8,090 bases of DNA from Verrucomicrobiota bacterium. Its GTDB lineage: Bacteria; Verrucomicrobiota; Verrucomicrobiia; Chthoniobacterales; UBA10450. The DNA is taken from NCBI GenBank assembly GCA_003219995.1, contig QHRC01000141.1, positions 1 to 8,090 of the forward strand. The letters run 5' to 3'. The stretch's first letter is position 1; each line of letters starts with the position of its first letter. A program made the translations under genes and the position numbers. Shown piece by piece: positions 1 through 6,595 of the stretch. The notes beneath the pieces were generated by a model. It did not search any database and had not been told where the DNA came from. It was given only the letters and a program-made list of their open reading frames with translations.

Positions 1-228
1 TTTTTGACCGTTATTCGCTTTAAGCTGGTCGTCAGTCGTACGGAAGTTCCGCGGCAGACTCTTGGCTAGCTTTGCATCAATATCCCAAATCAATGTCGGA
101 GAGTCGGCATCGGCAGGCCGCATCGGCGGATTGCTCTGCACGAGCGTAGCCGACAAGCTCACTGCCGGAATGAGAAGCAGGACTGACAGCGCATACCGAA
201 TAGCGAATGGGAGGGACAAGAGGTTCAT
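1..228 (-). CDS. N-terminus of a secreted protein resembling cysteine (PTP-like) phytase, cut by the left edge
   Basis: This frame is open from an ATG at 228 through 76 codons to the window edge. The first 27 residues look like a Sec signal peptide: a short N-region with Arg11, a hydrophobic core (ALSVLLLIPAVSL) and a likely cleavage site after SLSA, so export is expected. The mature part contains WDIDAKLAKSLPRNFRTTDD. From memory this resembles the segment before the catalytic domain of the Selenomonas PTP-like inositol hexakisphosphate phosphatase (LPRNFRTSADALRA). The defining P-loop HCxxGxGRT would lie outside the window, so phytase activity is inferred from one motif; another dual-specificity phosphatase of the same superfamily is possible. 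No strong Shine-Dalgarno is visible, and a GTG directly precedes the ATG. The gene starts 76 bases after the yoeB stop on the same strand, so read-through from the toxin operon is possible. The overlapping short frames on both strands show no family features. Confidence 0.62.
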   Translation of the reverse strand, partial: MNLLSLPFAIRYALSVLLLIPAVSLSATLVQSNPPMRPADADSPTLIWDIDAKLAKSLPRNFRTTDDQLKANNGQK

Positions 229-304
229 CACTTCGCCAATTGCACGCGCGCGCTTTCGAACAGGCAAGAAATTTCCGGAATAACACCGCAATTGTCCGCC
301 AGAT

Positions 305-562
305 CTATCGATAATGATAGCGCAGTTGTGCGATCAGAATCTGGTCGCCCGCTTTCTTGTAAACGATTCGATCCTCTGAATTGATCCGTCGTGACCAATA
401 GCCTTGAAGAGCGTGCTTAAGAGGCTCCGGCTTGCCGATGCCGGCGTAAGCGCTCCGACTAATTTCCTTAATCAACAGATTGATTCGGACAATTATTTGT
501 GGATCGTTTTTTTGCCAATAGAGATAATCTTCCCATGCTTGTGACGCGAAAACGAGATTCAC
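305..562 (-). CDS. yoeB: YoeB/Txe-type toxin, ribosome-dependent mRNA interferase
   Basis: This 85-residue protein matches the YoeB/Txe family over its full length and keeps its hallmarks: W10-E-D-Y-L-Y-W16 near the N-terminus, GKPEPLKH (43-50), GYWSRRI (54-60) and the C-terminal RYHY (81-84). The catalytic residues known from E. coli YoeB, Glu46, Arg65 and His83, are all present at the same numbers, followed by Tyr84, so the toxin looks active. Family knowledge: YoeB is a RelE-fold endoribonuclease that binds the ribosomal A site and cleaves mRNA there, halting translation; YefM neutralises it by wrapping its C-terminus around the toxin. The start is GTG, overlapping the antitoxin stop in the sequence GTGA, which implies translational coupling. 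Antitoxin-first order is the usual one. No terminator is seen after the TAG stop. Confidence 0.96.
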   Translation of the reverse strand: MNLVFASQAWEDYLYWQKNDPQIIVRINLLIKEISRSAYAGIGKPEPLKHALQGYWSRRINSEDRIVYKKAGDQILIAQLRYHYR

Positions 563-816
563 GCGTCCAGCTTGATCTTGCGCTTCAGGCCTTTGCCACG
601 CTTCAAAGTATCAACAGCGGAAAGCAAGCGTTTGGCATTGGCTGGCGAACGCAAGAGATAGGCCGTTTCCTGAAGCGACTCATATTCCGAAAGCGACAAC
701 ATCACTACTGCCTGGTCGCGGTTCCTGGTGATAACGACAGGCGCATCATCCTCACAAACTCGATTGATCGTACTGGCAAGGTTCTCCCGGGCCGCTGTGT
801 AGGTAATGGATTTCAC
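559..816 (-). CDS. yefM: YefM-type antitoxin (Phd/YefM family)
   Basis: This 85-residue antitoxin is collinear with E. coli YefM. The N-terminal DNA-binding and dimerisation half (about 1-60) carries ITYTAARENL with Arg10, a position reported to matter for operator binding, then APVVITRNRDQAVVMLSLSEYESL. The toxin-binding part has the family block ETAYLLRSPANAKRLL (50-65). Family knowledge: YefM represses its own operon, more tightly when complexed with YoeB, and is degraded by proteases under stress. The start is taken as GTG at 816: it gives the canonical family N-terminus, and the upstream frame reaches a stop with no better start. An ATG at 818-816 is out of frame and meets TGA at once. 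No Shine-Dalgarno precedes the GTG; a palindrome fills that space (see the promoter and operator entries). Confidence 0.96.
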   Translation of the reverse strand: MKSITYTAARENLASTINRVCEDDAPVVITRNRDQAVVMLSLSEYESLQETAYLLRSPANAKRLLSAVDTLKRGKGLKRKIKLDA

Positions 817-836
817 ATGGACAGGATACTGTCCAT
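817..836. promoter_or_regulatory. Palindrome, probable YefM/YefM-YoeB operator
   Basis: Two perfect 8-base arms, ATGGACAG and CTGTCCAT, are separated by 4 bases and end directly against the yefM start codon. The palindrome covers the proposed -10 element and reaches position -1, where a bound repressor would block RNA polymerase. YefM-family antitoxins are known to bind palindromes in their own promoter, although the E. coli operator core is TGTACA, which is not seen here. An RNA hairpin role is less likely if transcription starts at 816. Confidence 0.6.
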
Positions 837-852
837 CTCGCTATCATGTCAA
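823..852 (-). promoter_or_regulatory. Sigma-70 promoter candidate for yefM-yoeB
   Basis: On the minus strand a perfect -35 TTGACA (852-847) is followed after 18 bases by TATCCT (828-823; 4 of 6 matches to TATAAT). The predicted transcription start falls at about 816, the first base of the antitoxin GTG, so the mRNA would be leaderless. The -10 lies inside the palindrome, as expected for an autorepressed operon. An alternative -10, GTATCC with a 17-base spacer, would move the start by only one base. Confidence 0.5.
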
Positions 853-920
853 CCGGCAGAGGCTTTACAAATTTTAAGATAACAACTCGCAATTTTTCTC
901 TCCTGATTCGAGGCTGAACC

Positions 921-3470
921 ATGCCCGACGCGCTCACTCCGATGATGCAGCAGTATCAGCGGCTGCGGAAAAGCATTCCGGCGGACACGCTCCTGCTCTT
1001 TCGATTGGGCGATTTTTACGAACTTTTTTTCGAGGACGCGAAAGAGGCGTCGGCGTTGTTGAACGTCGCCCTGACCAAGCGCAATAGCGTGCCGATGTGC
1101 GGCGTGCCGTATCACGCGGCGCCAAATTATATTGCAAAATTGATCAAGGCCGGCCGGCGCGTGGCCATCTGCGATCAGACGAGTGAGCCGCAGCCCGGCC
1201 GGATTGTGACGCGCGACATCACGCAAATCATTAGCGCCGGCACGGTGAGCGACCTGGACCTGCTCGAGTCGAAACGCGCGAATTATCTCGGCGCAGTTTA
1301 CATCGACAATCAAACCTACGGCTTTGCCTACGCCGATCTGACGACGGGTGAATTCCGGTTGACCCAACTTGAAGATCGCCAAGCGCTCCTTGATGAAATT
1401 TCTCGCGTCTCACCGTCGGAGTTATTGATCAGTGACGAGCAGCGAGATCAGTTCGCCAAGATCGACAACGCGGTGGCTTGCGACGCCTACGCGTTTTTGC
1501 CGGAGCAGGCGGGTTTCACGTTGTGCGAGCATTTCAAGGTCAAATCGCTCGACGGCTTCGGTTGCGCGCAGATGCCGGCGGCGATCGGCGCGGCCGGTGC
1601 GATTGTCCATTACCTGAAGCATCAGCTCCGGCGCAAAATCGACCATCTCGCGTCGCTGCGCTGCGATGCGTCCGTCGACCACGTGGTGCTCGATGCCGCG
1701 ACGCAAACAAACCTCGAATTGGTCGAATCTCGGAGCAGTCGCGACACCAGCTTGCTGGCGGCACTCGATCGAACGGTCACGCCAATGGGCGGACGGAAGT
1801 TGCGGGCATGGATTTTGCAGCCGTTGCGCGACCTGTTGGAACTGGAGTGCCGTCAGCAATTGATTGCGGACCTCTTGCAAGAGCCGGACTTGCTCGCGTC
1901 ACTGCGCGCGTCGCTCAAATCGATCCGGGATCTTGAACGCGCGGTTGGCCGACTGAGTCAGGCGACGGGAAATGCGCGTGACCTGGTCGCGTTAAAAACT
2001 TCGTTGCATGAGGTCCCCGGCCTGAAAGCTGAATTAGAAAAGCTGATTAAACGGACCGAATTTGGAACAGGCAGGGGCGCTTCTCCGAAGCCTCCAAAGG
2101 ATTCGTCGGATCCCGCAATGGCGGAAAAGAGTTATTCCTACCTGAGTTTGGCAGAGCGTTTGCAAAACGAACTGCGCGAAATGCCGGAGCTGGCCGAGAC
2201 ATTAGCTCGCGCCCTCACGGACGATCCGCCGCTTGCCTTGAAAGAGGGTGGCATTTTCCGCGACGGTTATGATGTCAATCTTGACGCGCTGCGGCAAGGA
2301 TCGCGCGACGGCAAGGACTGGATCAGCCAGCTGCAAGAGCGAGAAATTGCAAATACCGGCATCAAGTCGCTGAAAGTGCGATTCAATTCCGTCTTCGGCT
2401 ATTTCATCGAGGTGACGAAATCGAACCTGGCCAGTGTGCCGGCGCATTACACGCGCAAACAGACGACGGTGGGCGGCGAGCGTTTCATCACACCGGAATT
2501 GAAGGAGATGGAAGCGAAAATTCTCGGCGCAGACGAGCGGGCGCGGAATCTTGAGTATCAGCTTTTCCAAAAGTTACGCGAGGAGACGCTGCGCGAGCTT
2601 CGGCCGATCCAGCAAACAGCTGAAGCAATTGCGATTCTCGATGTTACCTGCGGGCTCGCGGAAACGGCGCGGCTGTTCAATTACTGCCGGCCGGCATTGA
2701 ACGATTCGCTGCGACTCGCGATCCAAGACGGCCGGCATCCGGTGCTCGACCAGAATTTGGCGGAAGAAAAATTTGTGCCGAACGATACGACGCTGGACGG
2801 CGAAATACGGCTCGCAATTATTACTGGCCCGAACATGGCGGGCAAATCGACTTACATCCGCCAGGTCGCATTGATCGTGCTCATGGCGCAAATCGGCAGT
2901 TTCGTGCCGGCGGCGAGCGCGGAGATCGGGTTGGTCGATCGTATTTTCACACGGGTCGGCGCGAGCGACGATCTCGCAGGTGGCCGGTCGACGTTCATGG
3001 TCGAGATGAACGAGACAGCCAACATCGTGAACAACGCGACTGAGCGCAGCCTGGTTATTCTGGACGAGATCGGCCGCGGAACATCGACATTCGACGGGCT
3101 CTCGATTGCGTGGAGCGTCGCGGAATTTCTGCACGATAAGATCAAAGCGCGCACGCTGTTCGCGACGCATTATCACGAACTGACGAAGCTGGCGGAGGAG
3201 CGCGGCGGAGTCCGCAATTTCAATGTCGCGGTGCGGGAATGGAACGAGCAGATTATTTTCTTGCGCAAGATTGTGCCGGGCGGGGCGGACAAAAGCTACG
3301 GCATTCATGTCGCGCGACTGGCCGGATTGCCGAAGGAAATCCTGGAACGCGCGAAGGACATTTTGTTCCATCTCGAGAAACCCGATGGCGCCGTGGCACA
3401 ACCGCAAGCGAAGCAAAGATCGGCAAAGAAAGTTACGAAAGCGGAAAAACCGCAAATGGATTTGCTTTAA
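921..3470 (+). CDS. mutS: DNA mismatch repair protein MutS
   Basis: MutS dimers recognise mismatches and small loops and, with MutL, start strand-specific repair in the cytoplasm. All family domains are present in the 849 residues. The mismatch-binding N-terminus has GDFYELF with the Phe-x-Glu motif at F32-E34. The connector and core follow (TPMGGRKLRAWILQPL near 287-302), then the clamp, then the ATPase with Walker A GPNMAGKST (636-644), Walker B LVILDE (711-716) and the ATHYHEL loop (H750). The ATG at 921 is chosen because it gives the canonical TPMMQQY start and has GAGG at 910-913, seven bases upstream. The protein ends in a Lys-rich tail and PQMDLL, where QMDLL resembles the beta-clamp motif QMSLL of E. 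coli MutS; the tetramerisation domain that follows in E. coli is absent. A low-complexity stretch (378-403) is extra to the usual family. No convincing promoter was found in 837-920, only isolated TTTACA (864-869) and TAAGAT (875-880). Confidence 0.98.
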   Translation: MPDALTPMMQQYQRLRKSIPADTLLLFRLGDFYELFFEDAKEASALLNVALTKRNSVPMCGVPYHAAPNYIAKLIKAGRRVAICDQTSEPQPGRIVTRDITQIISAGTVSDLDLLESKRANYLGAVYIDNQTYGFAYADLTTGEFRLTQLEDRQALLDEISRVSPSELLISDEQRDQFAKIDNAVACDAYAFLPEQAGFTLCEHFKVKSLDGFGCAQMPAAIGAAGAIVHYLKHQLRRKIDHLASLRCDASVDHVVLDAATQTNLELVESRSSRDTSLLAALDRTVTPMGGRKLRAWILQPLRDLLELECRQQLIADLLQEPDLLASLRASLKSIRDLERAVGRLSQATGNARDLVALKTSLHEVPGLKAELEKLIKRTEFGTGRGASPKPPKDSSDPAMAEKSYSYLSLAERLQNELREMPELAETLARALTDDPPLALKEGGIFRDGYDVNLDALRQGSRDGKDWISQLQEREIANTGIKSLKVRFNSVFGYFIEVTKSNLASVPAHYTRKQTTVGGERFITPELKEMEAKILGADERARNLEYQLFQKLREETLRELRPIQQTAEAIAILDVTCGLAETARLFNYCRPALNDSLRLAIQDGRHPVLDQNLAEEKFVPNDTTLDGEIRLAIITGPNMAGKSTYIRQVALIVLMAQIGSFVPAASAEIGLVDRIFTRVGASDDLAGGRSTFMVEMNETANIVNNATERSLVILDEIGRGTSTFDGLSIAWSVAEFLHDKIKARTLFATHYHELTKLAEERGGVRNFNVAVREWNEQIIFLRKIVPGGADKSYGIHVARLAGLPKEILERAKDILFHLEKPDGAVAQPQAKQRSAKKVTKAEKPQMDLL
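2052..2129 (+). other. Low-complexity in-frame insert within mutS
   Basis: Codons 378-403 encode a Gly/Ser/Pro/Lys-rich stretch (GRGASPKPPKDSSDP at 384-398) between helices of the MutS core where family members normally have a short turn. The DNA contains small inverted repeats: GCTTC/GAAGC at 2079-2083 and 2087-2091, and GGAT/ATCC flanking 2103-2109. The reading frame stays open and all motifs on both sides are intact. It may be a solvent-exposed loop, or a palindromic mini-element that entered in frame. Confidence 0.45.
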
Positions 3471-3590
3471 GGTCGAAGAATCGACGGACGTTTCGGAGAA
3501 CGGAGCCGGTGGGGCCGAGCGACATCGACGGGCAGGCCGCGAGGCCGAATTCGCGGGAGCGAATGAGTCCAACGTCTCCAGCTATTTGTG

Positions 3591-3619
3591 CTGACGACGG
3601 ACGGCTATGAAATTATAAT
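3591..3619 (+). promoter_or_regulatory. Promoter candidate for the TPR gene
   Basis: CTGACG (3591-3596) and a perfect TATAAT (3614-3619) are separated by exactly 17 bases. Transcription would start near 3626, leaving a leader of about 14 bases before the ATG at 3640 with no Shine-Dalgarno. This supports the TPR gene being a separate unit from mutS. The rest of the 169-base gap after mutS shows only a weak GTCGA/TCGAC hairpin (3472-3485) without a T-run. Confidence 0.6.
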
Positions 3620-3639
3620 TCCACGTCGGCGCGTTAATT

Positions 3640-5049
3640 ATGGCGACCAAAACAGAGAAAGAACTGAGCGAAACACAGCGCAGTCATTGGCTGAAAGCGA
3701 TCGCGGCGATCGAGCTGCGCAATTTTGGCTACGCCATTTCGCTTTTGCAGGGAATTTTGAGACAGGAGCCGGAGTTCTTGACGGGCCGGCGATTGCTGCG
3801 GCGGACCGAAGTCACCAAAAACAAATCGGCCAAGAAAAGCCTTTTCAACATCTCGACCGCGCCGATCGCGGTCATGAAAGCTCAGCGCGAGATAAAAAAA
3901 GATCCAAAGCGCGCAGTGGAAATGATCGAAAAGATATTGGAGGAAGAGCCATACCATCGCCAGGCGAATCTGGTATTGAAGGAAGCGGCGGTGGCGGCGG
4001 GCTGGCCGGAGGTCGGCATTTTTGCGTTGCGCACCTTGCTCGAAGAAAATCCGCGCGACGTGAAAGTGCTGCACGAGCTCGGCCGTCTGCATCGCGATCT
4101 TGGGCAAAGCGATCATGAGGTCGAAGTCTACAACCGGATTAACGAGATTAATCCGCTCGATGCCGAAGCGCTGCGGCTCGGTAAAGATGCCTCGGCCCGG
4201 CTCTCCATGGCCACCGGCGGCTGGACGCAGGCGGAGAGTTACCGGGATTTGATCAAGGACAAAGACGTCGCGATTTCACTCGAGCAACAAAGCCGGATGC
4301 AATTGACCGGCGAATCGCTCGACAAACAAATCGCGGAAATCTACGCGCTTCATCAAGCGCAGCCGGAAAATATCGATCTGGCGCGACGCTTGGGGGCGCT
4401 GAACGAACAAAAGAGCGATATCGAGGCGGCGACCGCCTGGTATCAATATGCCGCCGATTTGTCCAAGGGTAGCGATGCCGGTCTGATCCGGAAGGTTTCT
4501 GATTTGAGAATGAAACGCTTCGAGCGCGAAATCGCCGAGCATGAGAAGTTTCTGTCCACTCACGGCGCGGACCATAAACTGTATGCGAAAAAATCCGAGG
4601 ACTTGAAAATTGCGAAGCAGAAGCGCGCCGAGATTCTGATCGACGATGCGCGCAAACGGATAGAGCGTAATCCGACCGACCTGCAGGTTCGTTTTGAACT
4701 AGGTGAGCTCTTCATAAACGCAGGACGTTTTCGTGAAGCGTTGCCTGAGTTGCAACGCGCGCGGCAGAATCCAAATGCGCGATTGAAGGCGATGAATCTA
4801 CTCGGTCGCAGCTACAGCGAACTGGGGATGCTCGACCTTGCGGCGAAGCAGCTGGAAGAAGCAGCGAAAGAGATCTTGTCGATGGACGCGATGAAGAAAG
4901 AGATCGTGTACAATCTCGGGCTGGTCTATGAACGGATGGGTGAGAGGGAGAAGTCGCTCAATTGCATGAAACAGATTTACGAAGCCGATTACGGCTACAA
5001 GGATGTCGCGATGCGCGTGGAAAGTTCCTACGAACAAAAAATGTCCTGA
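3640..5049 (+). CDS. TPR-repeat protein of unknown function
   Basis: This 469-residue protein has no signal peptide and no membrane segment, so it is probably cytoplasmic. It is built of helical repeats of TPR type: an N-terminal block near 20-54, repeats around 84-114 and 120-172 (with PEVGIFALRTLLEENPRD and NPLDAEAL), one near 243-275, and a C-terminal run at about 343-375, 383-411 and 421-452 (ELGELFINAGRFREALPEL; YNLGLVYERMGEREKSL). A charged stretch at about 290-345, rich in Lys, Glu and Arg, may form a coiled coil between the two TPR arrays. TPR proteins are protein-protein adaptors; no partner or enzymatic domain can be read from the sequence. The ATG at 3640 follows a good promoter candidate at 14 bases but has no Shine-Dalgarno. 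The gene is ended by an intrinsic terminator before pyk. The repeat assignment is solid; the role is unknown. Confidence 0.9.
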   Translation: MATKTEKELSETQRSHWLKAIAAIELRNFGYAISLLQGILRQEPEFLTGRRLLRRTEVTKNKSAKKSLFNISTAPIAVMKAQREIKKDPKRAVEMIEKILEEEPYHRQANLVLKEAAVAAGWPEVGIFALRTLLEENPRDVKVLHELGRLHRDLGQSDHEVEVYNRINEINPLDAEALRLGKDASARLSMATGGWTQAESYRDLIKDKDVAISLEQQSRMQLTGESLDKQIAEIYALHQAQPENIDLARRLGALNEQKSDIEAATAWYQYAADLSKGSDAGLIRKVSDLRMKRFEREIAEHEKFLSTHGADHKLYAKKSEDLKIAKQKRAEILIDDARKRIERNPTDLQVRFELGELFINAGRFREALPELQRARQNPNARLKAMNLLGRSYSELGMLDLAAKQLEEAAKEILSMDAMKKEIVYNLGLVYERMGEREKSLNCMKQIYEADYGYKDVAMRVESSYEQKMS

Positions 5050-5061
5050 GGACTTGCTATT

Positions 5062-5096
5062 GGACGAGGCGGAGTGATTCTCGATGAGCCCCGTCC
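5062..5096 (+). repeat. Hairpin in the 3' region of the TPR gene
   Basis: GGACG (5062-5066) pairs with CGTCC (5092-5096), and after one mismatch GGC (5068-5070) pairs with GCC (5088-5090); the loop contains a further GAG/CTC pairing. It lies 13 bases after the TPR stop and ahead of the terminator hairpin. The stop codon itself sits in a small palindrome, GTCCT/AGGAC (5043-5053), whose arms could pair alternatively with this stem. Confidence 0.45.
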
Positions 5097-5104
5097 GCTG
5101 TGTC

Positions 5105-5143
5105 AAAAAAGAGTCGGACCGTTGTCGCGGCCGATTTTTTTTT
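5105..5143 (+). terminator. Rho-independent terminator after the TPR gene
   Basis: A 7-base-pair stem (TCGG-CCG with CGG-CCGA, one bulged A, loop TTGTCG, 5114-5134) is followed by nine T (5135-5143). Six A precede it (5105-5110), so it could also work on the opposite strand. It separates the TPR transcript from pyk. Confidence 0.82.
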
Positions 5144-5191
5144 GCCCTGAGCGGCGGACTGTAAGATCGACATCTTTTTCCATTCCATCCG

Positions 5192-6595
5192 GTGCGAAAA
5201 ACCAAAATCATCTGCACGCTTGGCCCGGCCACAGAGAAGACCGAGACACTGCGCCAGTTAATTGAGAAGGGCGCGGATGTTTTTCGCTTGAACATGAGTC
5301 ACGCGAAACCCGGCTGGGTGCGCGAGATTGTGCCGCGCATTCGCCGGCTGGCCGATGAGGTTGGACGGCCGGTCGCGATTCTCCTCGACACCCAAGGTCC
5401 CGCCATTCGCACCGGCGATTTGAAAACGGATTTGCATTTGCAGCCGGGCAACATCCTCGAGTTGACTGTTCGCGGGGCAGAGAGCGAGGAGAAATATTCG
5501 GTCGATGTAAATTACGAAGGACTGGTAGATGACGTCGCGGTCGGCGACACGCTTTTGGTGGACAACGGCATGATTCGGCTGGTCGTGCTGGAAAAGGGGG
5601 CGAAGCGAATTCGCTGCAAAGTGATGACACTCGGCACACTCGGGTCGCGGCGTCATATTAATTTACCCGGCGTGCATGTGAACCTGCCGCCGCTGACCGA
5701 GAAGGATATTGCCGATGTTACATTGGGTGCCGAGCTCGGCGTCGATCTTGTCGGGCTAAGTTTTGTGCGAAAAAAAAGCGATCTGGAAGAATTGCGCCGT
5801 CTGCTGGCCGGGGAAAAAAGCAAGGCGCTGATTGTGGGCAAGATTGAAGATCAATCGGCCGTGGAATCGATCGAGGATATAATTAGGGCATCCGATGCGG
5901 TCATGATCGCGCGGGGCGACCTCGGAATAGAATGCCCGATGGAAGAGCTGCCCATCATTCAACGGCGGATCGTTAAGATGTGCCTTCGTCTGGGAAAACC
6001 TGTGGTGGTTGCTACGCACATGCTTGAATCGATGACGACCAATCCACTTCCGACACGGGCCGAGATCACCGATGTGGCGAACGCCGTTTTCGAGCAAGCG
6101 GACGCGATCATGCTCAGCGATGAAACGACGATAGGCCGCTATCCGGTCGAGTGTGTGGAAATCTTGGACCGTGTCGCGTTGCGGATTGAGCGAAGCGGCG
6201 GCGCAGGTTATGCCAAGTCGGCAATTCTGGAGGACGCGCGGCAAAAAACGGTCGCCTCCGCGGTTGTTTTGGCGAACTCGCTTGGCCGGGCGAAAATCAT
6301 CGTTTTCACGCGGCACGGCACGATGGCGCGCAACGTTTCAAATCTTAGGCCGGAGCATGCGCCGATCTTCGCTTTTACGCCGAGCGAGGAAGTCCGGCGG
6401 CAATTGTCGATTTTGTGGGGTGTCTGGCCTGTGCGGCTGGAGTTTACGGAAGATCCGAATGCGACGATTGAGGCGGCAGAAAAGTTTTTGCGCGAAAATA
6501 GGTTGTCCGCTCCCGGCGATCAATTGGTGATCATTAGCGATGTGCGTGGCGGTGAATCGCTGGTCGATTGCGTGCAATTGCGCACGGCAAAATAG
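5192..6595 (+). CDS. pyk: Pyruvate kinase
   Basis: This enzyme converts phosphoenolpyruvate and ADP to pyruvate and ATP, the last step of glycolysis. The 467 residues cover the usual barrel, B lid and C-terminal domain, with no extra PEP-utiliser domain. Visible active-site residues are R32, N34 and S36 (RLNMS), D66-T67, the catalytic Lys217 and metal ligand Glu219 in GKIED, Asp243 in ARGDLGIE, and Thr275 in VATHMLESM. The start is GTG at 5192, giving the standard RKTKIICTLGPA opening; there is no Shine-Dalgarno and no in-frame family sequence upstream. Several signatures deviate: DTQGPAIRTG instead of DTKGPEIRTG, ATH instead of ATQ, and SDETTIGRYP instead of SGETAxGxYP. The catalytic set is intact, so an active enzyme with altered cation or effector behaviour is the likely reading. 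No clear promoter was found between the upstream terminator and the GTG; TAAGAT at 5162-5167 lacks a good -35. Confidence 0.97.
   Translation: MRKTKIICTLGPATEKTETLRQLIEKGADVFRLNMSHAKPGWVREIVPRIRRLADEVGRPVAILLDTQGPAIRTGDLKTDLHLQPGNILELTVRGAESEEKYSVDVNYEGLVDDVAVGDTLLVDNGMIRLVVLEKGAKRIRCKVMTLGTLGSRRHINLPGVHVNLPPLTEKDIADVTLGAELGVDLVGLSFVRKKSDLEELRRLLAGEKSKALIVGKIEDQSAVESIEDIIRASDAVMIARGDLGIECPMEELPIIQRRIVKMCLRLGKPVVVATHMLESMTTNPLPTRAEITDVANAVFEQADAIMLSDETTIGRYPVECVEILDRVALRIERSGGAGYAKSAILEDARQKTVASAVVLANSLGRAKIIVFTRHGTMARNVSNLRPEHAPIFAFTPSEEVRRQLSILWGVWPVRLEFTEDPNATIEAAEKFLRENRLSAPGDQLVIISDVRGGESLVDCVQLRTAK

Noticed and set aside
499..882. 127-codon plus-strand frame over the toxin-antitoxin genes
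   Set aside because: The opposite strand encodes clear YoeB and YefM; this frame has no family resemblance.
849..1382. 177-codon minus-strand frame covering the mutS start and the intergenic region
   Set aside because: It overlaps the MutS N-terminus and the yefM promoter, and its translation shows no domain.
3472..3485. GTCGA-AGAA-TCGAC hairpin after mutS as a terminator
   Set aside because: Only five base pairs and no T-run; too weak to call.
2574..3572. 332-codon minus-strand open frame antisense to mutS
   Set aside because: It is the complement of a strongly recognised MutS ATPase domain; its translation is Arg/Cys/His-rich with no family features, typical of a shadow frame in GC-rich DNA.
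3588..4118. 176-codon plus-strand frame overlapping the TPR gene
   Set aside because: Low-complexity Arg/Gly/Ser-rich translation in a shifted frame of the TPR gene; begins upstream of its promoter.
5074..5265. Small plus-strand frame across the terminator and pyk start
   Set aside because: It reads through a T-run terminator and out of frame into pyk; not plausible as a gene.
5756..6316. 186-codon minus-strand frame inside pyk
   Set aside because: Antisense shadow of the conserved pyruvate kinase barrel; no recognisable protein.
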